From assembly GCF_000296695.1 (NCBI RefSeq), contig NZ_BAFK01000014.1, forward strand, positions 45,780 through 109,779: a stretch of DNA of 64,000 nucleotides. Reading direction: 5' to 3'. Below the pieces are notes generated by a model. It was not told where the DNA came from, searched no databases, and saw only the letters and a list, made by a program, of their open reading frames with translations. Numbering within the stretch: the stretch's first letter is position 1; each line of letters begins with the position of its first letter. This document shows positions 20,601-31,865 of the stretch, piece after piece. The translations under genes were made by a program, and so were the position numbers. The stretch is from Rheinheimera nanhaiensis E407-8. GTDB lineage: Bacteria; Pseudomonadota; Gammaproteobacteria; Enterobacterales; Alteromonadaceae.

Positions 20601-22802
20601 ACAACCGTTGCTGAGCCGATAGTGGCCGGAAAATACAGTTTCCGCTTTCCGGCACTGGCTTTGCAAACCGGCGATAACTTATTACATATTCAGGTGTCCT
20701 CCGCCTCAGGGGTATCTCAGCAGGTACTGAAGCTGGTGTATCAGCCGTTAGCAGAGGTGGCGCCGCCACTTATCAGTATCAGCGCACCGCTCGATGGTAG
20801 CTGGCTGAATCAGCGCCAGTTTGAACTGGCGGGTGAGGTAAACTCTCAGGTACCACCGACGCTGCAGATAGATGGTGTGCCGGCGGCGTTAATGAATATC
20901 GGCCACAACCGCTACCGTTTCCGGCAGGCGTTATTGCTACCGGCAGGGCAAAGCCATGCCAGCTGGCAGCTGACTGCGCAAAATGAAGCCGGCACGGACA
21001 GCCGCAATGTGCAGTACCGGTTTGATGCTCAGCCACCTCATATTCAATTGTTTGGTAATTATTTACCGGCGCCCGACGTGAATCAGCTTATCAGCAATAC
21101 ATTAACACTAAGTGGACAGGTGTCTGACGAGCAGGCAGTAACACTTACTGTCGATGGTATGCCGGTGTTGTTGCAGCCGGCAGATCAGGCCGGGCATTAC
21201 CGGTTTGATATCTCGTTACCACTGCCAGTGGCCCAAACGCGCGATGTACATTTTGCCGCCCGCGATATGGCAGGAAATATCAGCCGTATCAGCTATAGGT
21301 TTGAAAACACCTCTGCCGCCAGTATTGAGCTGATAGCACCGGCAATGGATGCCAGCTTTATCACCGAGAGCAATCAGCTAGCCTTGCAGTTAGTTGCCCG
21401 GGTACAGCATCAGGCCAGCGCCCCGCGGTTGATGCTGCGTATTAACAACGCTGCGCCACAACAGCTGTCGTTGGTTGGCAACCTGGTTAACACCACAGTG
21501 CCGCTTACTGGCGTCGCCGGGCCGCAACGCTTATGGCTGGGGTTATATGACGATAACAACCAGCTGACCGCCCAGACTGAGGGACGCTTTAGTGTTACTG
21601 CGCTATCTGATGTGCCGCTGACCGTGGTGCAGCATGAGCCATTGCATCTGGCCGAGCATATTGAGCGCAATGCCGCCGTAGCGTTGTTTTTTAATAAAGC
21701 ACTCGACCCATCGCTGCTGTCAGTTGACGTACGCCAGACGCTCAATGGTAAAAGCTATGTTAATACTGCCGCGCCCGGTGCCATGCTGACCGATCAGGCT
21801 GGCGAAACCCTGCAACAGGTCAATCTGAATAACGAAGCAGTAGCAGGTGGCGTGTCGGTATTGCCCGGCAATCACAGCGTTGCCTTTTACCCGCAGCAAC
21901 CGTTGGCCTACGGTGCTGATGTACGGGTAACGGTGCGCTATAACGGCGCCGAGTTAAAACGTTTTAGTTACCGGGTCAGAAAACTGCCCACGCTGGTAGA
22001 TGGCGCTTTGGCCGATGCGTTTGGTGAAGAATTGCCAGGTATTGGTATCGCCCTTAACCCCCTTGGCCGGCAGGAGCGTAGCCGTGATGGCGGTATCTTC
22101 TCCTTCGGTTATCTGGACAATGGCGAGCAGAATATCCGTTCCGGCAGTTACCGGCTTGAAATTAACCCCGGCATGGAAAACCCGGCGTTTAGCAATCTTA
22201 TCCGCCATATCAGCCTGACTGAAGGGAATAGACATGATCTGGGGCAATTCAGATTGCTGCCGGTAAACAAAGACGTCAGCTTTACCTACCTGCAGTCTGG
22301 CCAGCCTTTAGCCATTGCCGGTAACGGTGATGTAGAGCTGCAATTAGCGCAAACCCGGCTCGATTTTGGTAAAGGTGAATCAGCTGGCAATGTGCAGTTC
22401 AGCCTGCTGCCACTCGAAGCCATGGCGGTTAAGACCCGTGGCAACGTCTCGCCACTATGGGCCTATGCAGCCATACCACAGGGCGTTACCGTAGCGGGCC
22501 ACACTGGTGTCAGGTTAAGGGCTCCGCGCCTGTATGGGGGTTATGAGTATCTGCCGACTGAACAGGAATACATGCTACTAATGGGGCGTTCTAACGGCGC
22601 AGATGAACTGGAGCCAGTAGGCGTGGTTCGCCGGCAGGGACAATGGCTGGTATCGGCAGGGCCGGTAGCATTGCAAAGTTTAGATTACCTCAGTGTTGCC
22701 CGCGTGCACTTTGTGTTGCAGCCGCAATTAACCGCTTACGCCAATAATGAGCTGCCACTGGTGCAACTTCAGGCTGCCTTAATGATGAATACCAAACTAT
22801 GA
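17607..22802 (+). CDS. Large Ig-like/PA14-like surface lipoprotein (1731 aa)
   Basis: The N-terminus carries a hydrophobic stretch and lipobox LAAC (Cys32 from the ATG at 17607), so this is probably an outer-membrane lipoprotein. The start lies inside the previous gene; no better start is visible before the signal sequence. Domains by eye: two PA14-like beta modules (about 180-305 and 400-478), one thrombospondin-3-like Ca loop (about 501-521), a Pro/Glu/Thr spacer (526-573), fibronectin-III-like modules (about 578-760), several Ig-like repeats, a Big_5-like domain (about 1338-1460) and a carboxypeptidase-regulatory-like fold (about 1462-1551). No catalytic motif is evident. Its stop overlaps the start of the toxin-tipped gene (ATGA), so the two are translated together. 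A scaffold or receptor-binding role on the cell surface is inference. Confidence 0.8.
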   Translation: MLKSTPLPTSCIVGRFRTWLLLALLLGLAACSDDARPPEHVNAVRYALYTDTTELAALTEPDYQGLAPYMTAQLAGAHAVKAVSYEGYFFSKRPQLVKIEWRAPGDSVLTLNGRKLENGEYFMLNKGQQRLHLRHTSSMQISPVVELVYAKTGKKQLLSQGGLYLPLSELTATSAVLPADTTQGWSYQYFEQQALEFSQLSTLAPVKWGNLPALQLAERHRTDGYGFSFTTYFTAPQSALVSFRLGNSMPVRLWLNDNLLLDNPANGLTSQLASAFINAGQHKLTIDMLGQRPDDTLALQLAFTDSEQPAVRWQNIDQIALLAETAMVPTIEPVEAPAGLEPGFNVQLFLPQQPAATVGAQTAEALTPVAKQRGAQSTASGTTMPNYAFRIKNLNEMSSVDVPAPYRIQLDSLLQVERAGIYVLYWHYADVVELKLGDAPVTALARGHTALLLQPGLYPLQLSYSVSGLPVTLPELAIVAPQQPRQPASSFVWLSPIVEIITDRDGDGVPDHVDAFPDDPTRWQLPEPTPEPEPTPEPEPTPEPEPEPTPEPEPTPEPEPTPEPEPTPEPTPQPVLDIALTLQPSVNSISLSWQRFTVGGLARLQVWRSEGNFPLQHLTDVAIGFHSAYQDNNVFNGRFYRYQLRALSASGDLIGQSQIESAWLTYHTTKLFGFQLQNLDRQATLTWQPPLIGQVVLQRLHGGQDWQTLQDNALPGYIDAGLLRNEQYQYRAFIRRYFSHPVTGESRVIDGPYTPVLTLVVPAALQLQLSNAVESAPGRFVLRVNSAQTTLQVSGEVSGAVGPVQLFWQQQGTVIQQPVVNGVFNSVLPLGSDNTAWQLHAESSTGNQKQRSNQLSLQVITDDLGPDILLDQSSFTTATDRFVLSGTVVDDSLPVTLLLTSVAPAAADVQLLLNGQGQFSTELQLSESQRSIVLTATDALGNSTVLPVLLQRQPALTPELQILSHRDGEVVTHRDVIITGYVFAASADLQLTLQPGNMTTVAEPIVAGKYSFRFPALALQTGDNLLHIQVSSASGVSQQVLKLVYQPLAEVAPPLISISAPLDGSWLNQRQFELAGEVNSQVPPTLQIDGVPAALMNIGHNRYRFRQALLLPAGQSHASWQLTAQNEAGTDSRNVQYRFDAQPPHIQLFGNYLPAPDVNQLISNTLTLSGQVSDEQAVTLTVDGMPVLLQPADQAGHYRFDISLPLPVAQTRDVHFAARDMAGNISRISYRFENTSAASIELIAPAMDASFITESNQLALQLVARVQHQASAPRLMLRINNAAPQQLSLVGNLVNTTVPLTGVAGPQRLWLGLYDDNNQLTAQTEGRFSVTALSDVPLTVVQHEPLHLAEHIERNAAVALFFNKALDPSLLSVDVRQTLNGKSYVNTAAPGAMLTDQAGETLQQVNLNNEAVAGGVSVLPGNHSVAFYPQQPLAYGADVRVTVRYNGAELKRFSYRVRKLPTLVDGALADAFGEELPGIGIALNPLGRQERSRDGGIFSFGYLDNGEQNIRSGSYRLEINPGMENPAFSNLIRHISLTEGNRHDLGQFRLLPVNKDVSFTYLQSGQPLAIAGNGDVELQLAQTRLDFGKGESAGNVQFSLLPLEAMAVKTRGNVSPLWAYAAIPQGVTVAGHTGVRLRAPRLYGGYEYLPTEQEYMLLMGRSNGADELEPVGVVRRQGQWLVSAGPVALQSLDYLSVARVHFVLQPQLTAYANNELPLVQLQAALMMNTKL
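19183..19326 (+). repeat. Low-complexity Pro-Glu/Pro-Thr codon repeat
   Basis: A run of about 48 codons built from imperfect CCAGAG/CCAACA/CCTGAG units encodes alternating PEP, PTP and EPE units. It follows directly on a thrombospondin-3-like Ca loop. Such Pro-rich stretches act as extended spacers in surface lipoproteins. The repeat is prone to slippage in 6-bp or larger in-frame steps, so its length may vary between strains. Confidence 0.9.
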
Positions 22803-25800
22803 AAACACTGATTACATATTTTGTCGCTGTATGCGCCTTAGTTGTTTCACATTTCGCAACTGCATCAGCGTGGGATATCTGGCGTTTTCAACTGGGTTAT
22901 GTCATGGCGCGAGGTTTAGTTACCGATGATGCTGGCAATCCTATCTACGTTGAATACGCAGAAGATGGTGCGATGCTGGAAGGCTGGAGTTTTAATACCT
23001 CACCAGACAACCCGGTGTATGTGCTTTCTGCCAATGAGATTAATGCCAGTTTGCAATTGCGGGACCAGTTGCAACAGGAGTATCAGAACCAGGCCCGCGT
23101 GCTGACTATTGATGAGTTTAATAGCACTGAGTTTAAAACGGTAAGTGGAGCGGTAATCCCAAAATTTTCACTGCCAGGAAATTTAAAATCAGTATTGGTA
23201 AAACCTGCCAATAAGTTGCTTAGCCCCAGCGATAACCCGTTATTGCTGGGCGCTAAATTTAATATGAAGGGGGTTGCTTCATTAGCGGGCAACACCCGTT
23301 CGGTGCTGCTAAGCCAAAGCGGCAATGCAATTAAAGAGTCTCCTCACAACATTACATTTAAATCGGCTTATTTCGAAGGCCAGGATTTAACCAGTGGGCA
23401 AGCTGCCAATTTACCAGCTGGTTTTAAACGCTCCGAAAAGCCGAAGATATATGAACCTGTAAAAGGGACGGTGGTGGAGGCCGCAGGCAGTTGGCTTGGT
23501 GGTTATGGCTCTACCGATGAAGATGGCAAATACGTCGTCAATTATGCTTTGGTACCCTGCCCATGTTTTACCTTCGATTACACCACACCGTTGATAGCCA
23601 GGTATGACTATACGCAATTTACCTCTTCGGGTATCAAACCCCGTTTTACTTATTTGGTTAAAACGGTATACGACACCTGTGTGGGTTATGACGCTTGTCC
23701 GGTAAGCGCTACTTTAGCAGGCCAGATGGCGAGGGTTGCCGTTATCGGTATCCTTGCCTCGATTGCACAGCCGGTTAAAACGCCAATAAACTTTTATATC
23801 GATACCGGCTTTATCGCCGGTGCGGCATTACTGCAAAACCCTGATGGGGCAGTAGGCGTAGGTGGTGCCACCCAGTATGTCTACAAAGCACCGGATTTAA
23901 AGGCCACTACCCAAAGCAAATATGATTTTGACGGCGACGGTAAATTTGAACTTACGCTTTTAGGCAATTTAGTAGATGGTCAGTTTGTCTGTAGCACTGA
24001 TGCTAATGCCGAATATCAGGGCGTGTACTTTAGTAGCCTGCACAGCAGCGTGCAGCACAATTGCGCCGACAGCGACCCCGAACTAACCCAGCCGGATGTA
24101 CTGCGACTGGCTGATACGGCGCCGGATTTCAGTGCGCAGGGCTTGGTCGGGCAAATTGCTACTGCCGATTTGCAGGACACCGATATTTTTGTATTTCGCG
24201 AGTCAACCGGCATGTTGATTACCCGCCGTCAGGGTATTAGCGCGGCTGAGGTAGCGGTTAAAGGCGATACCTTTAACTACCAGATTATGATACGCGGGCC
24301 GGCGGATATTTTTTCGACATTTATTTATAACGATCGCGAAGCGGCGTTTACGAAATTTCAAAGCAATGCGCAAATGAACCCGGAATTACACCGCCGGTTT
24401 GCTGATCACTTAAAGCCTGGTGAAGCAATACGTGTAGTGCTAATTAATCGTAAAACCGGCTATACGGGCAGTCTGAAAACCAGTTACATGAATGACTATA
24501 CCGGCGGCATTATCCGTTTTGCTGTTAATAGCATTGTTATGCAGCCACCTAACCTGAAAATCTCGGTAGAGCGCCGTTTCAGCGTGCAGGAAGGCATGAG
24601 TAAAGACGATCCGCGTAAGCACCTTATCGCTTATGAAAGCAGTGCCATGAGTAACGACGAGATGTTGGTGCTGACGACCGAGTGGTACGATGCCGATGGC
24701 ACACCGTTACCCGATGCGCTGGCCGATTACGGCTTTACCGGCCGGTTGGCGCGAGTGGCCGGGCCGGGACAGTTAACTACCGGCGGCCAGCTGGGCCATT
24801 TTGCTATCCGGCCGGGTAAGCATATTGAGCATATCCGGCTGCAGGACGATGCTCTGCCGGCGGATCATTACTATGTGCAGGTCAGCGGCCAGCCGTTGCA
24901 CCAAAGCCCGGATTTTTCTGGCAGTGGTGCCGGTAACGGCCCGCTGGCCGAGCGGCCTAAGCACTACGTGCCCTTTATGGTGCCAGTGCTGGACGAAGCT
25001 GTCACGCTGGAACAAGCCTGGTTGTATAAAAAACTTAAAGAACAGGGCCAGGCCAACGACATACCTAAACCTGAACCGGTGTATCGCTGGGTATACCGGC
25101 CCGAGTTGCAGTTTTCCACCTATCAGTTAAAAGTACAGGATATTTTGCGCGAGCAAAGCGATGGCTTAAGCAGCAGCCTGTATGGTAACCGCGTGCCAAT
25201 GATTGCCACATCCGACAATCTGGTGCGCATGATGTATGGTTTATTACAAAGCAACCAGCAGGCACTGGCTTTTCTTGGTGCAGGTCAGCAACTGGTGTTT
25301 GCGCTGGGCGAGCATGAAATAAAAGTACGCATGGGTGAAGGCCAGCAGCTGATTTTTGACCGGCTGGAGCATTTGGCATCATTGGATGTGGCCGATTTTG
25401 TCACCTTAAGGCTGTACAACAACAATGACCCGACCAATGTGCTGTGGGAATACGCCTTTGAAACGCTGGCAGCCGATACCCGCACTGCCGGTGGCGATAA
25501 CATCGATGAAGATGGCACCTACTATGTTAGCGCCGATGAGCCGGTCGTGCCGCTGCAGGCGGTGATCCTCGGCTATGCCAACCGCGAAAACAAACAACCG
25601 CTTAACGTTAGCTGGACGGCCCAAGGCGCCGGCGCTATTACCAATATCGACTTACAGTATAAAGAGCAGGGCGTATTTCCAGCCGATATTGAGCTTAGCA
25701 CTCTGGCTGGCTCGCGCGCCGTAGCCAGCGCCGGGTTAGATGCCGGCAATCAGGTAAAGTTGCCGCCCTTTGTGGTCGTACCCGGCAAGCCGGCTAATAT

Positions 25801-28800
25801 GCACGCCAGCTTGTCGTCGGACAGCGTACATATGCGTGGCCATCAGCAGATAACAGTGCAGGTTAATGTGCAGGATGCACATGGTAATGCGGTAAGTGAT
25901 GGCACCTCGGTCAGCTTTGCGCTGGAAGGCCATGCGGTATTGGCACAAAGCGATGAAGGCACACAGGGCGGTAAGGCGTTCGCCGTTATTAAAGGCGGTA
26001 ACCTGCCCGACACCGACAGCGCACTGATAGTACGTGTCGCCGACATGGAACAGCGCCTGCCGTTTACCGTTAAACCGTTGCAGGTCACGCTGGATATCTA
26101 TCCGCAGCAAATGCAGGCGCAGCAAAGTTACCCGGTAACAGCTACCGTCACCGATAGCGGTGGTGCTGCGGTGGGGGGCATCGACGTAATGTTTGTTGCC
26201 TCTGCCGGCCGTTTTGCCAACGGCATGCTAACCACCGATGCTGCCGGGCGCGCCGAAGCCCGTTTGCACAGTGGTTTTCATAATATCGGTAACGTTGAAA
26301 TTGTCGCAATGGTCGGCCCGGTAGTGTCGCAAACCGAGCACAGCAGCGTGCGGCCGCAAGGCGACAATTACGCCCAAACCCATGAAACCGTAATAATAGG
26401 CGATGAGGCTGCCTCAGGTATTGCCGAGTATGAGCGCTTTGACGGTTTGCGTATGGGTATACCGTTTGAAACCCGCGCCGACGTGCAACTGTTAGGTAAA
26501 GCCGGCGATACACTGCAGTTAGAGTTGGGTAGCTTAAGTGAGCCTAACCTGCAGCCTATTGCCAGTTACAACATGTCAGACTTACATAACGATGACGTCA
26601 CCGAGCTAAATGGTTTGCATGGTGGCGTGGCCCGGCATGTCACCTTAGTAGAGGACAACCCAACCCAAACCGGCAGCAGTTACCGTTTTGCCGCTCAGGC
26701 GTATTTAAATGCACTGGATGTATGGGAAAGCAGCAGCATCAGCGTGGCGGCCAGCCCTCGCTTAAAACCGGCTAACAGCAGTGGTTTCCGGCTTGATATG
26801 AAATTGGAGCAAGCCGGTGGCACAGTTTTCAGCCTGGAAGGCGGCGTACAGCAGTTGCAGGTGCTGGAAAACGGCAGCCTGGAATACACGTTATATACCA
26901 GCGCCGGTAAACAAACGTTAAGCACAGAGCCGCTGCAACCCGGTAAGTGGTACACCGTAGCCGGGCGCTACAAAGATAACCGGCTGGAACTTGAGGTAAG
27001 TAGCCTGGGGCACTACCACACCACGGCAACCGGCGCACTGAAATACAGTATCAGCCAGCGCGGTTTAACCATAGGTGAAGGTTTTAGCGGCAACTTAAGC
27101 GCACTGAAGTTTTACAATTGGGACAGCGCACCGCTGCTTACCTTTGCCGATGGCAGCACCAGTTTAAGCCACACACTGCAAAGTGTGGAAGACAGCATTG
27201 AAGTAGTGGGCACCGGCGCACTAAACCAAAGCAGCGAGCAACTGCAAATGCTACGGGTGGGCTTTAGCGCTAACCAGCAGCAAAGTTTTGTTGGCGTGGT
27301 GAGTAAAGACTTCTTCAGCGAAATGATGGTGTTTTACGCCGAAACCAACAAGCCAGACGGCTACCCCGAGTACGGTGCTTACAACCAGCGGTATACGCCG
27401 TTCCCCTTTATTGGGGTGGCACACGCCTGGGGCTGGGATTACCTGATGGAAAAAGCCGCCAGTGTGCTTATTGCCGCTATTGGCCTGGCCATTCCGTATC
27501 AGGAGGCGATAGCGCTGTATAAGCAAATTCGCTCTCTGGCCAAGGGCGAAGACGTTGATTATATGGACATGACGCTTAATGCATTAGCGGTAATATCGGT
27601 GGTGCCGGGGGCGCAGCTGCTGCGGCCGTTATCAAAGGGCTTAAAAGCCTTCTTGCCGACACTGCGCGCTAACCGCAAGTTCTTTAAAGCTATAGGCGGT
27701 ATCTTAGGCAAAATAGGTGACGATGTACTAAACCGGCGTTTTGACACCATTATGACATTATTACCGTTTTTACTGGTGGTAGGGGAAATGGTCGCCGACA
27801 GCGAAGCGCGCGAGGGGGCGATGCTAATGTTTAGCTCCATCGCCAGCGCCGACGATATTTTGGCCTGGGCCGAATACTTTAGACTACCCGCCGACGGCTG
27901 GGACGGCGATGGTGAACCACCAAAGGTAGATACCGACGGTAATGCAGCAGTCATCCCACACTTTGCCTATCCGTTTATGGGGCAGGCGTATGCGAGTGCT
28001 AAAAAAGGACGTCGGCCTAGTGGCGGAGATATTAGTAAGGCATTGATAAAGCTTTCAAAAATTCTACGGAAAAATGTTAATGGTACTGTTGATACTCAAA
28101 AAATCACTGAAAGCGTAAAAGCTGTAACCGAAGCAGTTAAAAAGACAGATACAAAAGCGCTGCGTAAAATGGCTCACTCGCCTTATACGCTTATGGTGGG
28201 TATTACCATGGGTAAAGTGGGGGTGCAACGGATTTTACGTAATACACAAAACCTGCGTATGTCACCGTTAGCAATTGCAGCAGTAGTTATGTACCTGGAG
28301 TCACGCAATGTCGATCAGTGCGCGGCTGATTTGCCTGGTTGTATCCCACTAAATGCAGGAGTTAAGCGGGAACTTGATTCGCTATATCGTAAAGCTTTTG
28401 TTAGCGTGGCCGCTGGGCAGGAAAATTACAATGCCCGGCCAAGAGAAAGTGGTTATCTATTTCAGTTAGCGGCTTTAGCGGTACATCATTTAGCGTATGA
28501 AGTGTCAAAAGACCCTGCTAAGGAAGTGCTGGCTATTGAAGGAAGGGAAAAAGTTCAACTTTATCACAAGGTCGGCGGCAGTGTAGTAGCTGCTGGAGAG
28601 TCCTATCCACGCATCGTGGATATTGTGCTCAAAGGTGAAAATGGCAATGTCTGGGTGGAGCTGAAATCGTACAAGCATAGCGATGCCATTGAAACCAATT
28701 GGTCTAAGTGGAATATGGGCAGAGGCAAATCGGCTAGCGAAGACTCCGGTAATCACCGTCAGTTTTATCTGGACAGGGTAGCAAGCTCTGAGCCTGATCC

Positions 28801-29134
28801 TACAGGCGACTCTCAAAAACAATTAACCAGTGATTTTCAGTGGTGGTTCCAGAAGTTTAAACGTAAAACTATTGAAAGCTACTCAGAAAAAGATCTGGAC
28901 AAAGTTGCTGGCAAATTAAAAGCATTACCAACCGGTGGGGGCAATGCGTTGCATGAAAGCCTGGGCTTTGACACAGTCAGCGATCACAACAAAGCCTTTA
29001 CCAAAGCTAAGGCGCGTGAAAAGTTACGGCTTTTTGACATCAAAAACTGGATACTTAATGAAGGGCGCAGCCTGATAAAAGACGCCGGTGACGAAGCAAT
29101 AAACGAACTGATAGTTAACAATGAGCAGTCTTGA
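22799..29134 (+). CDS. Secreted polymorphic-toxin-like protein with C-terminal PD-(D/E)XK nuclease tip (2111 aa)
   Basis: It begins with a Sec signal peptide (cleavage probably after the ASA at 23-25) and overlaps the previous stop by 4 bp. Visible regions: a long N-terminal region of unknown fold with a small Ca-loop-like DFDGDG motif (~376); invasin/Big_1-like Ig modules (~1000-1180); a LamG/concanavalin-like domain (~1290-1450); then a hydrophobic helical segment (~1545-1720), the position a pre-toxin or membrane-translocation domain takes in polymorphic toxins. From about residue 1735 the DNA becomes visibly more AT-rich and Lys-rich. The last ~200 residues carry a nuclease-like motif, Asp1941 then Glu1954-Leu-Lys1956, typical of PD-(D/E)XK enzymes. 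Candidate immunity genes overlap its end. It lacks Rhs/YD repeats, haemagglutinin repeats, and PAAR or LXG domains, so its export route is unknown. Antibacterial nuclease activity is inference. Confidence 0.75.
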   Translation: MKTLITYFVAVCALVVSHFATASAWDIWRFQLGYVMARGLVTDDAGNPIYVEYAEDGAMLEGWSFNTSPDNPVYVLSANEINASLQLRDQLQQEYQNQARVLTIDEFNSTEFKTVSGAVIPKFSLPGNLKSVLVKPANKLLSPSDNPLLLGAKFNMKGVASLAGNTRSVLLSQSGNAIKESPHNITFKSAYFEGQDLTSGQAANLPAGFKRSEKPKIYEPVKGTVVEAAGSWLGGYGSTDEDGKYVVNYALVPCPCFTFDYTTPLIARYDYTQFTSSGIKPRFTYLVKTVYDTCVGYDACPVSATLAGQMARVAVIGILASIAQPVKTPINFYIDTGFIAGAALLQNPDGAVGVGGATQYVYKAPDLKATTQSKYDFDGDGKFELTLLGNLVDGQFVCSTDANAEYQGVYFSSLHSSVQHNCADSDPELTQPDVLRLADTAPDFSAQGLVGQIATADLQDTDIFVFRESTGMLITRRQGISAAEVAVKGDTFNYQIMIRGPADIFSTFIYNDREAAFTKFQSNAQMNPELHRRFADHLKPGEAIRVVLINRKTGYTGSLKTSYMNDYTGGIIRFAVNSIVMQPPNLKISVERRFSVQEGMSKDDPRKHLIAYESSAMSNDEMLVLTTEWYDADGTPLPDALADYGFTGRLARVAGPGQLTTGGQLGHFAIRPGKHIEHIRLQDDALPADHYYVQVSGQPLHQSPDFSGSGAGNGPLAERPKHYVPFMVPVLDEAVTLEQAWLYKKLKEQGQANDIPKPEPVYRWVYRPELQFSTYQLKVQDILREQSDGLSSSLYGNRVPMIATSDNLVRMMYGLLQSNQQALAFLGAGQQLVFALGEHEIKVRMGEGQQLIFDRLEHLASLDVADFVTLRLYNNNDPTNVLWEYAFETLAADTRTAGGDNIDEDGTYYVSADEPVVPLQAVILGYANRENKQPLNVSWTAQGAGAITNIDLQYKEQGVFPADIELSTLAGSRAVASAGLDAGNQVKLPPFVVVPGKPANMHASLSSDSVHMRGHQQITVQVNVQDAHGNAVSDGTSVSFALEGHAVLAQSDEGTQGGKAFAVIKGGNLPDTDSALIVRVADMEQRLPFTVKPLQVTLDIYPQQMQAQQSYPVTATVTDSGGAAVGGIDVMFVASAGRFANGMLTTDAAGRAEARLHSGFHNIGNVEIVAMVGPVVSQTEHSSVRPQGDNYAQTHETVIIGDEAASGIAEYERFDGLRMGIPFETRADVQLLGKAGDTLQLELGSLSEPNLQPIASYNMSDLHNDDVTELNGLHGGVARHVTLVEDNPTQTGSSYRFAAQAYLNALDVWESSSISVAASPRLKPANSSGFRLDMKLEQAGGTVFSLEGGVQQLQVLENGSLEYTLYTSAGKQTLSTEPLQPGKWYTVAGRYKDNRLELEVSSLGHYHTTATGALKYSISQRGLTIGEGFSGNLSALKFYNWDSAPLLTFADGSTSLSHTLQSVEDSIEVVGTGALNQSSEQLQMLRVGFSANQQQSFVGVVSKDFFSEMMVFYAETNKPDGYPEYGAYNQRYTPFPFIGVAHAWGWDYLMEKAASVLIAAIGLAIPYQEAIALYKQIRSLAKGEDVDYMDMTLNALAVISVVPGAQLLRPLSKGLKAFLPTLRANRKFFKAIGGILGKIGDDVLNRRFDTIMTLLPFLLVVGEMVADSEAREGAMLMFSSIASADDILAWAEYFRLPADGWDGDGEPPKVDTDGNAAVIPHFAYPFMGQAYASAKKGRRPSGGDISKALIKLSKILRKNVNGTVDTQKITESVKAVTEAVKKTDTKALRKMAHSPYTLMVGITMGKVGVQRILRNTQNLRMSPLAIAAVVMYLESRNVDQCAADLPGCIPLNAGVKRELDSLYRKAFVSVAAGQENYNARPRESGYLFQLAALAVHHLAYEVSKDPAKEVLAIEGREKVQLYHKVGGSVVAAGESYPRIVDIVLKGENGNVWVELKSYKHSDAIETNWSKWNMGRGKSASEDSGNHRQFYLDRVASSEPDPTGDSQKQLTSDFQWWFQKFKRKTIESYSEKDLDKVAGKLKALPTGGGNALHESLGFDTVSDHNKAFTKAKAREKLRLFDIKNWILNEGRSLIKDAGDEAINELIVNNEQS

Positions 29135-30083
29135 GAGCTTACCGATGAACACATATAACAACAAAACTCTTTGCTGGGAGCTGGATTTAAGCCACTGGCA
29201 GCCAGAAGACAAAATCTGGATGAAGGCACGTAAAGTGCTGTGGCAGCAGTTGCAACCTGCTTTGGGTTCGTATAATGCCAGAGAGTTAAAAGGCCACAAG
29301 CTTAGATTAACGAAAGAATACTTCTTTAAAGGCACCACTTATATGGAGAATAATTCTGCAGTGGGTTATACGTCTTTTGGCCACCGTGACGTGCTATTAA
29401 TGATGTGGCTGCACCCAAGTGAAGAGCGGGATACGCTGGCTGAGCTATGGCAATGCTTGGATGAGAGTGCGCGGGAAAGTGTGCTACAAGATTTTAGAAT
29501 GATGATAGACGATAGCCGTTACGCCGACTATGAACAACCAGCGGATCCGCTAAACCAGTACCCATTTGAGTACAACGGCGACAGTTTTTTTTATGGCAAA
29601 GATGCCGTGTTATTTGACGTTGTGGTACCTAAGACGTTCCGTGAGTGGCCGCGTATGGCCAGGATCTTGGAAAAAGGCGAATACAATAACCGGTTATTGC
29701 TTGGTAAAGCCTCAGGTACAAAACATTCAGTTTGTTGTTTATTAAAAGCTAAAAAGCCCAATCCGTATTACTACGGCCATTTTGTGTTACCGCTTTGGGT
29801 TGATACCCTGCATTATTCATTGGGTTTTGATAACGGCCAGTATCAAAGTAAGGAAGAATTAGAACGACAAATAAAAGTCAATGAACATAGGCATCGGACA
29901 TGGGTTGAGCTGTTTCAGTTATTACGAAACATTGCAAACAATCCAGAGCAGTACAGCGAATTCATCTGTACTTACGCTGCCAGGGTTGATGCAGTGCTAA
30001 ACACCGAAACGCTGCCAGACGCTATTCGCAAGCATTTAGAAGCTTTGCGTCAAGAAGCTTTGCAGGTGAGCTTGCATGAGTAG
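29121..30083 (+). CDS. Candidate immunity protein for the nuclease tip (320 aa)
   Basis: No signal peptide and no known domain that I recognise; it is rich in Trp and Tyr and looks cytoplasmic. It starts 14 bp inside the toxin gene. An alternative start at 29145 (MNTYNN...) would leave a 10-bp gap, and neither has a strong ribosome site. Its first ~110 residues line up with the start of the 489-aa protein at 31866: W..(E/K)DK.W...RK..WQ.L, then a YF.KG stretch and a W.HPS stretch at matching distances. Both lie directly after a nuclease tip, the standard place for an immunity gene. Function is inferred from position and this paralogy only. Confidence 0.6.
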   Translation: MSSLESLPMNTYNNKTLCWELDLSHWQPEDKIWMKARKVLWQQLQPALGSYNARELKGHKLRLTKEYFFKGTTYMENNSAVGYTSFGHRDVLLMMWLHPSEERDTLAELWQCLDESARESVLQDFRMMIDDSRYADYEQPADPLNQYPFEYNGDSFFYGKDAVLFDVVVPKTFREWPRMARILEKGEYNNRLLLGKASGTKHSVCCLLKAKKPNPYYYGHFVLPLWVDTLHYSLGFDNGQYQSKEELERQIKVNEHRHRTWVELFQLLRNIANNPEQYSEFICTYAARVDAVLNTETLPDAIRKHLEALRQEALQVSLHE

Positions 30084-30963
30084 TTGTACAACGACAGCAC
30101 ATTTTCTAATAGACAACACGCCAATTGCGCTGGCTGAAGTAAACCAACATCTTAAAGCACAGCTGCTGCCGGATGTTGGCAATGCTGAGACTGAGATTCT
30201 GTCAGACGGGCGGTTAAAGATAACACTGATTGCTGAAGAAACTGAATTATCGGAAGATGCAATTTTTAGTCTGTTGCAACAGTTGTCTGATTGTGCGACC
30301 GATATCTGGATTAAGCAATGGCATAACAATGCCGCCGACCAGCAATATTATATTTGGTATCAAAGTCGCGTACTGCTGTTTGACTCTGTCGAGGATATTG
30401 CCCGCTACAAACAAGACTGCGAGCAACCAGCGACACTGTCGTTTAACTACGGCAAATCTGGCCGCGGCCAAACCGCGCTGATAAGGTTAAAAGTATCCTC
30501 AGCCTCAAAACTAAAAGTATTACACCAGCTCTTCCAGCGCTATATCGGAATTAAAACCGATGAGCAATATCAAGCTTTTGTCGCTGATTTTAATGCCAAA
30601 ACTCAGTCAAAACAGCACGATGTGCAGTGGTGCCGGTTTAAATGGAAAAGCGATGAAAAGTGGTACAGCCCGGGGCCAACAAGACTTATTTACGGGTTGA
30701 GCGATGTAGCCAGCGCCGACGATAGCCTGTACTTAGCATTTAACCTTAACAGCGCCGGGTTAGTTAACGAAAAGGACTGGCCTGCGTTGCTGGAAACGCT
30801 TTATTTTGTTCTGTTTAACCTCTCTGGTGTCAAAAAAGTGTGGCTGAAAGTGCGCCCAGAAGATCCGGCATTAGCTGAGTGGTATCTGTACCACCCTGGA
30901 ATGGGCGATGAACCGGCAGCAGATTGGTATCAATTAAATGACGACAATGATTGGCCGCAGTGA
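30076..30963 (+). CDS. Unknown 295-aa protein in the immunity position
   Basis: The ATG at 30076 overlaps the preceding stop by 8 bp, so it is coupled to the candidate immunity gene. No signal peptide, transmembrane helix or motif that I recognise. It is acidic and Trp/Tyr-rich, with a middle stretch (about 195-215) containing CRFKWKSDEKW and a C-terminal half of alternating strands and helices. It could be a second immunity factor, an adaptor, or the immunity gene of an earlier, lost toxin tip, since such loci often collect several. After its TGA the same frame stays open for another 29 codons. Confidence 0.5.
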   Translation: MSSCTTTAHFLIDNTPIALAEVNQHLKAQLLPDVGNAETEILSDGRLKITLIAEETELSEDAIFSLLQQLSDCATDIWIKQWHNNAADQQYYIWYQSRVLLFDSVEDIARYKQDCEQPATLSFNYGKSGRGQTALIRLKVSSASKLKVLHQLFQRYIGIKTDEQYQAFVADFNAKTQSKQHDVQWCRFKWKSDEKWYSPGPTRLIYGLSDVASADDSLYLAFNLNSAGLVNEKDWPALLETLYFVLFNLSGVKKVWLKVRPEDPALAEWYLYHPGMGDEPAADWYQLNDDNDWPQ

Positions 30964-31055
30964 CGATCGTTATTGCAAAATATATTAGAAGGCGCTGCTA
31001 CTTATGGCTATAAAGCCGGTGATATTACCAGAATAAACGGGGTCAGATCCTGAGG
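30964..31055 (+). other. Coding-like remnant after a TGA stop, with a GGGGTCAGATCC motif
   Basis: Beyond the TGA at 30961-30963 the reading frame continues for 29 codons (containing AATYGYKAGDITRI) to a second TGA at 31051. It reads like real coding sequence. Its end overlaps GGGGTCAGATCC. I recall similar GGGGTCAG motifs near REP-type elements in related bacteria, but cannot confirm it here. This may be the scar where an older toxin tip was displaced. Confidence 0.3.
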
Positions 31056-31859
31056 GATCCCAATTATTTGGAAATTATATTGGCGTGTATCCTCTATTTG
31101 GAAACAAATAAAGACCTGTTATTCACAGATGCAGCGAGCAGAAGTGACAGTGTAACCTCGTTATATGAGCTGTATGCGAGATTACTGGTGTCGGCAAACG
31201 ACCCTTGGGCAGAACGGAAATATCATGGCGCAGCGTTTCATTTAATGATGCTGACGTATTATCAGGTATTAAATCAAACGGCAGGGCAGCCTGCAGTAAA
31301 AAGTATTGAAGCGCTTAGGGAAATTAGATTTGGTGCCACGGGGCCTAAATACAAGCGGGAAGTTGATATCGTACTGGATATTGAAGGCAAAGAGCGATTT
31401 GTTGAATTGAAGTCGATGCGCGCACCTCTGACGGACAGCTTATTTAGGCGCTGGACCTTCCGCAGCAAAGTTGGCCACGGCGAGCATTTGCATAAAGAGT
31501 TCTTTTCTGATGTCGTGCAGGCGAATGATACCAAGAGAGACATTCTAGTAGATATGTCATGGCGCTTTCATAGTTTTGTTAGCAAGGATAAAAGAACCCG
31601 TGGGCCAAAATCATCGGATATGCGTTGGGTAAAAAATCGTCTTTGTAAAATGCCAAATAGCTTGGGAGCAGATGGCGCCAGTTGGCTGGAAGATTTAACC
31701 GGCAAAAAGCCAGGCGCGCTGGAGCGCGATTGTAACAGTGGTTCCGATGTACAGGTACAGCATGCCAGGGCGGTAGTAAACGACTTTATACGTAACGGTC
31801 TGTTTGGTGATGTTGGTGAGCTGCTGGAAGACTTACTACAAGATTTAGCTGCGGAGTAA
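31023..31859 (+). pseudogene. Orphan nuclease toxin tip, 5'-truncated (displaced polymorphic toxin cassette)
   Basis: The frame opens after a TGA at 31020-31022. The first start-like codon is a TTG at 31068, with no good ribosome site. Similarity to the C-terminus of the 2111-aa protein begins at or before this TTG: 'LEIILACILYLETNKD' here against '[16 protein letters not shown]' there. It continues through G..F.L / H/Y-rich helices to the catalytic motif. Counting from the TTG, Asp100, Glu113 and Lys115 have exactly the same spacing as Asp1941, Glu1954 and Lys1956 in the main protein. The copy lacks a signal peptide, carrier domains and a convincing start. It is best read as a silent alternative tip, like orphan CdiA-CT or Rhs-CT cassettes. 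The lysine-rich, AT-richer composition matches the main tip. A free intracellular nuclease cannot be excluded if the TTG is used. Confidence 0.7.
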
Positions 31860-31865
31860 AGGGCC

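Noticed and set aside
22799..29134. Rhs, CdiA or other known carrier assignment
   Set aside because: I found no YD repeats, haemagglutinin repeats, TPS domain, PAAR or LXG region; the carrier is Ig/LamG-like.
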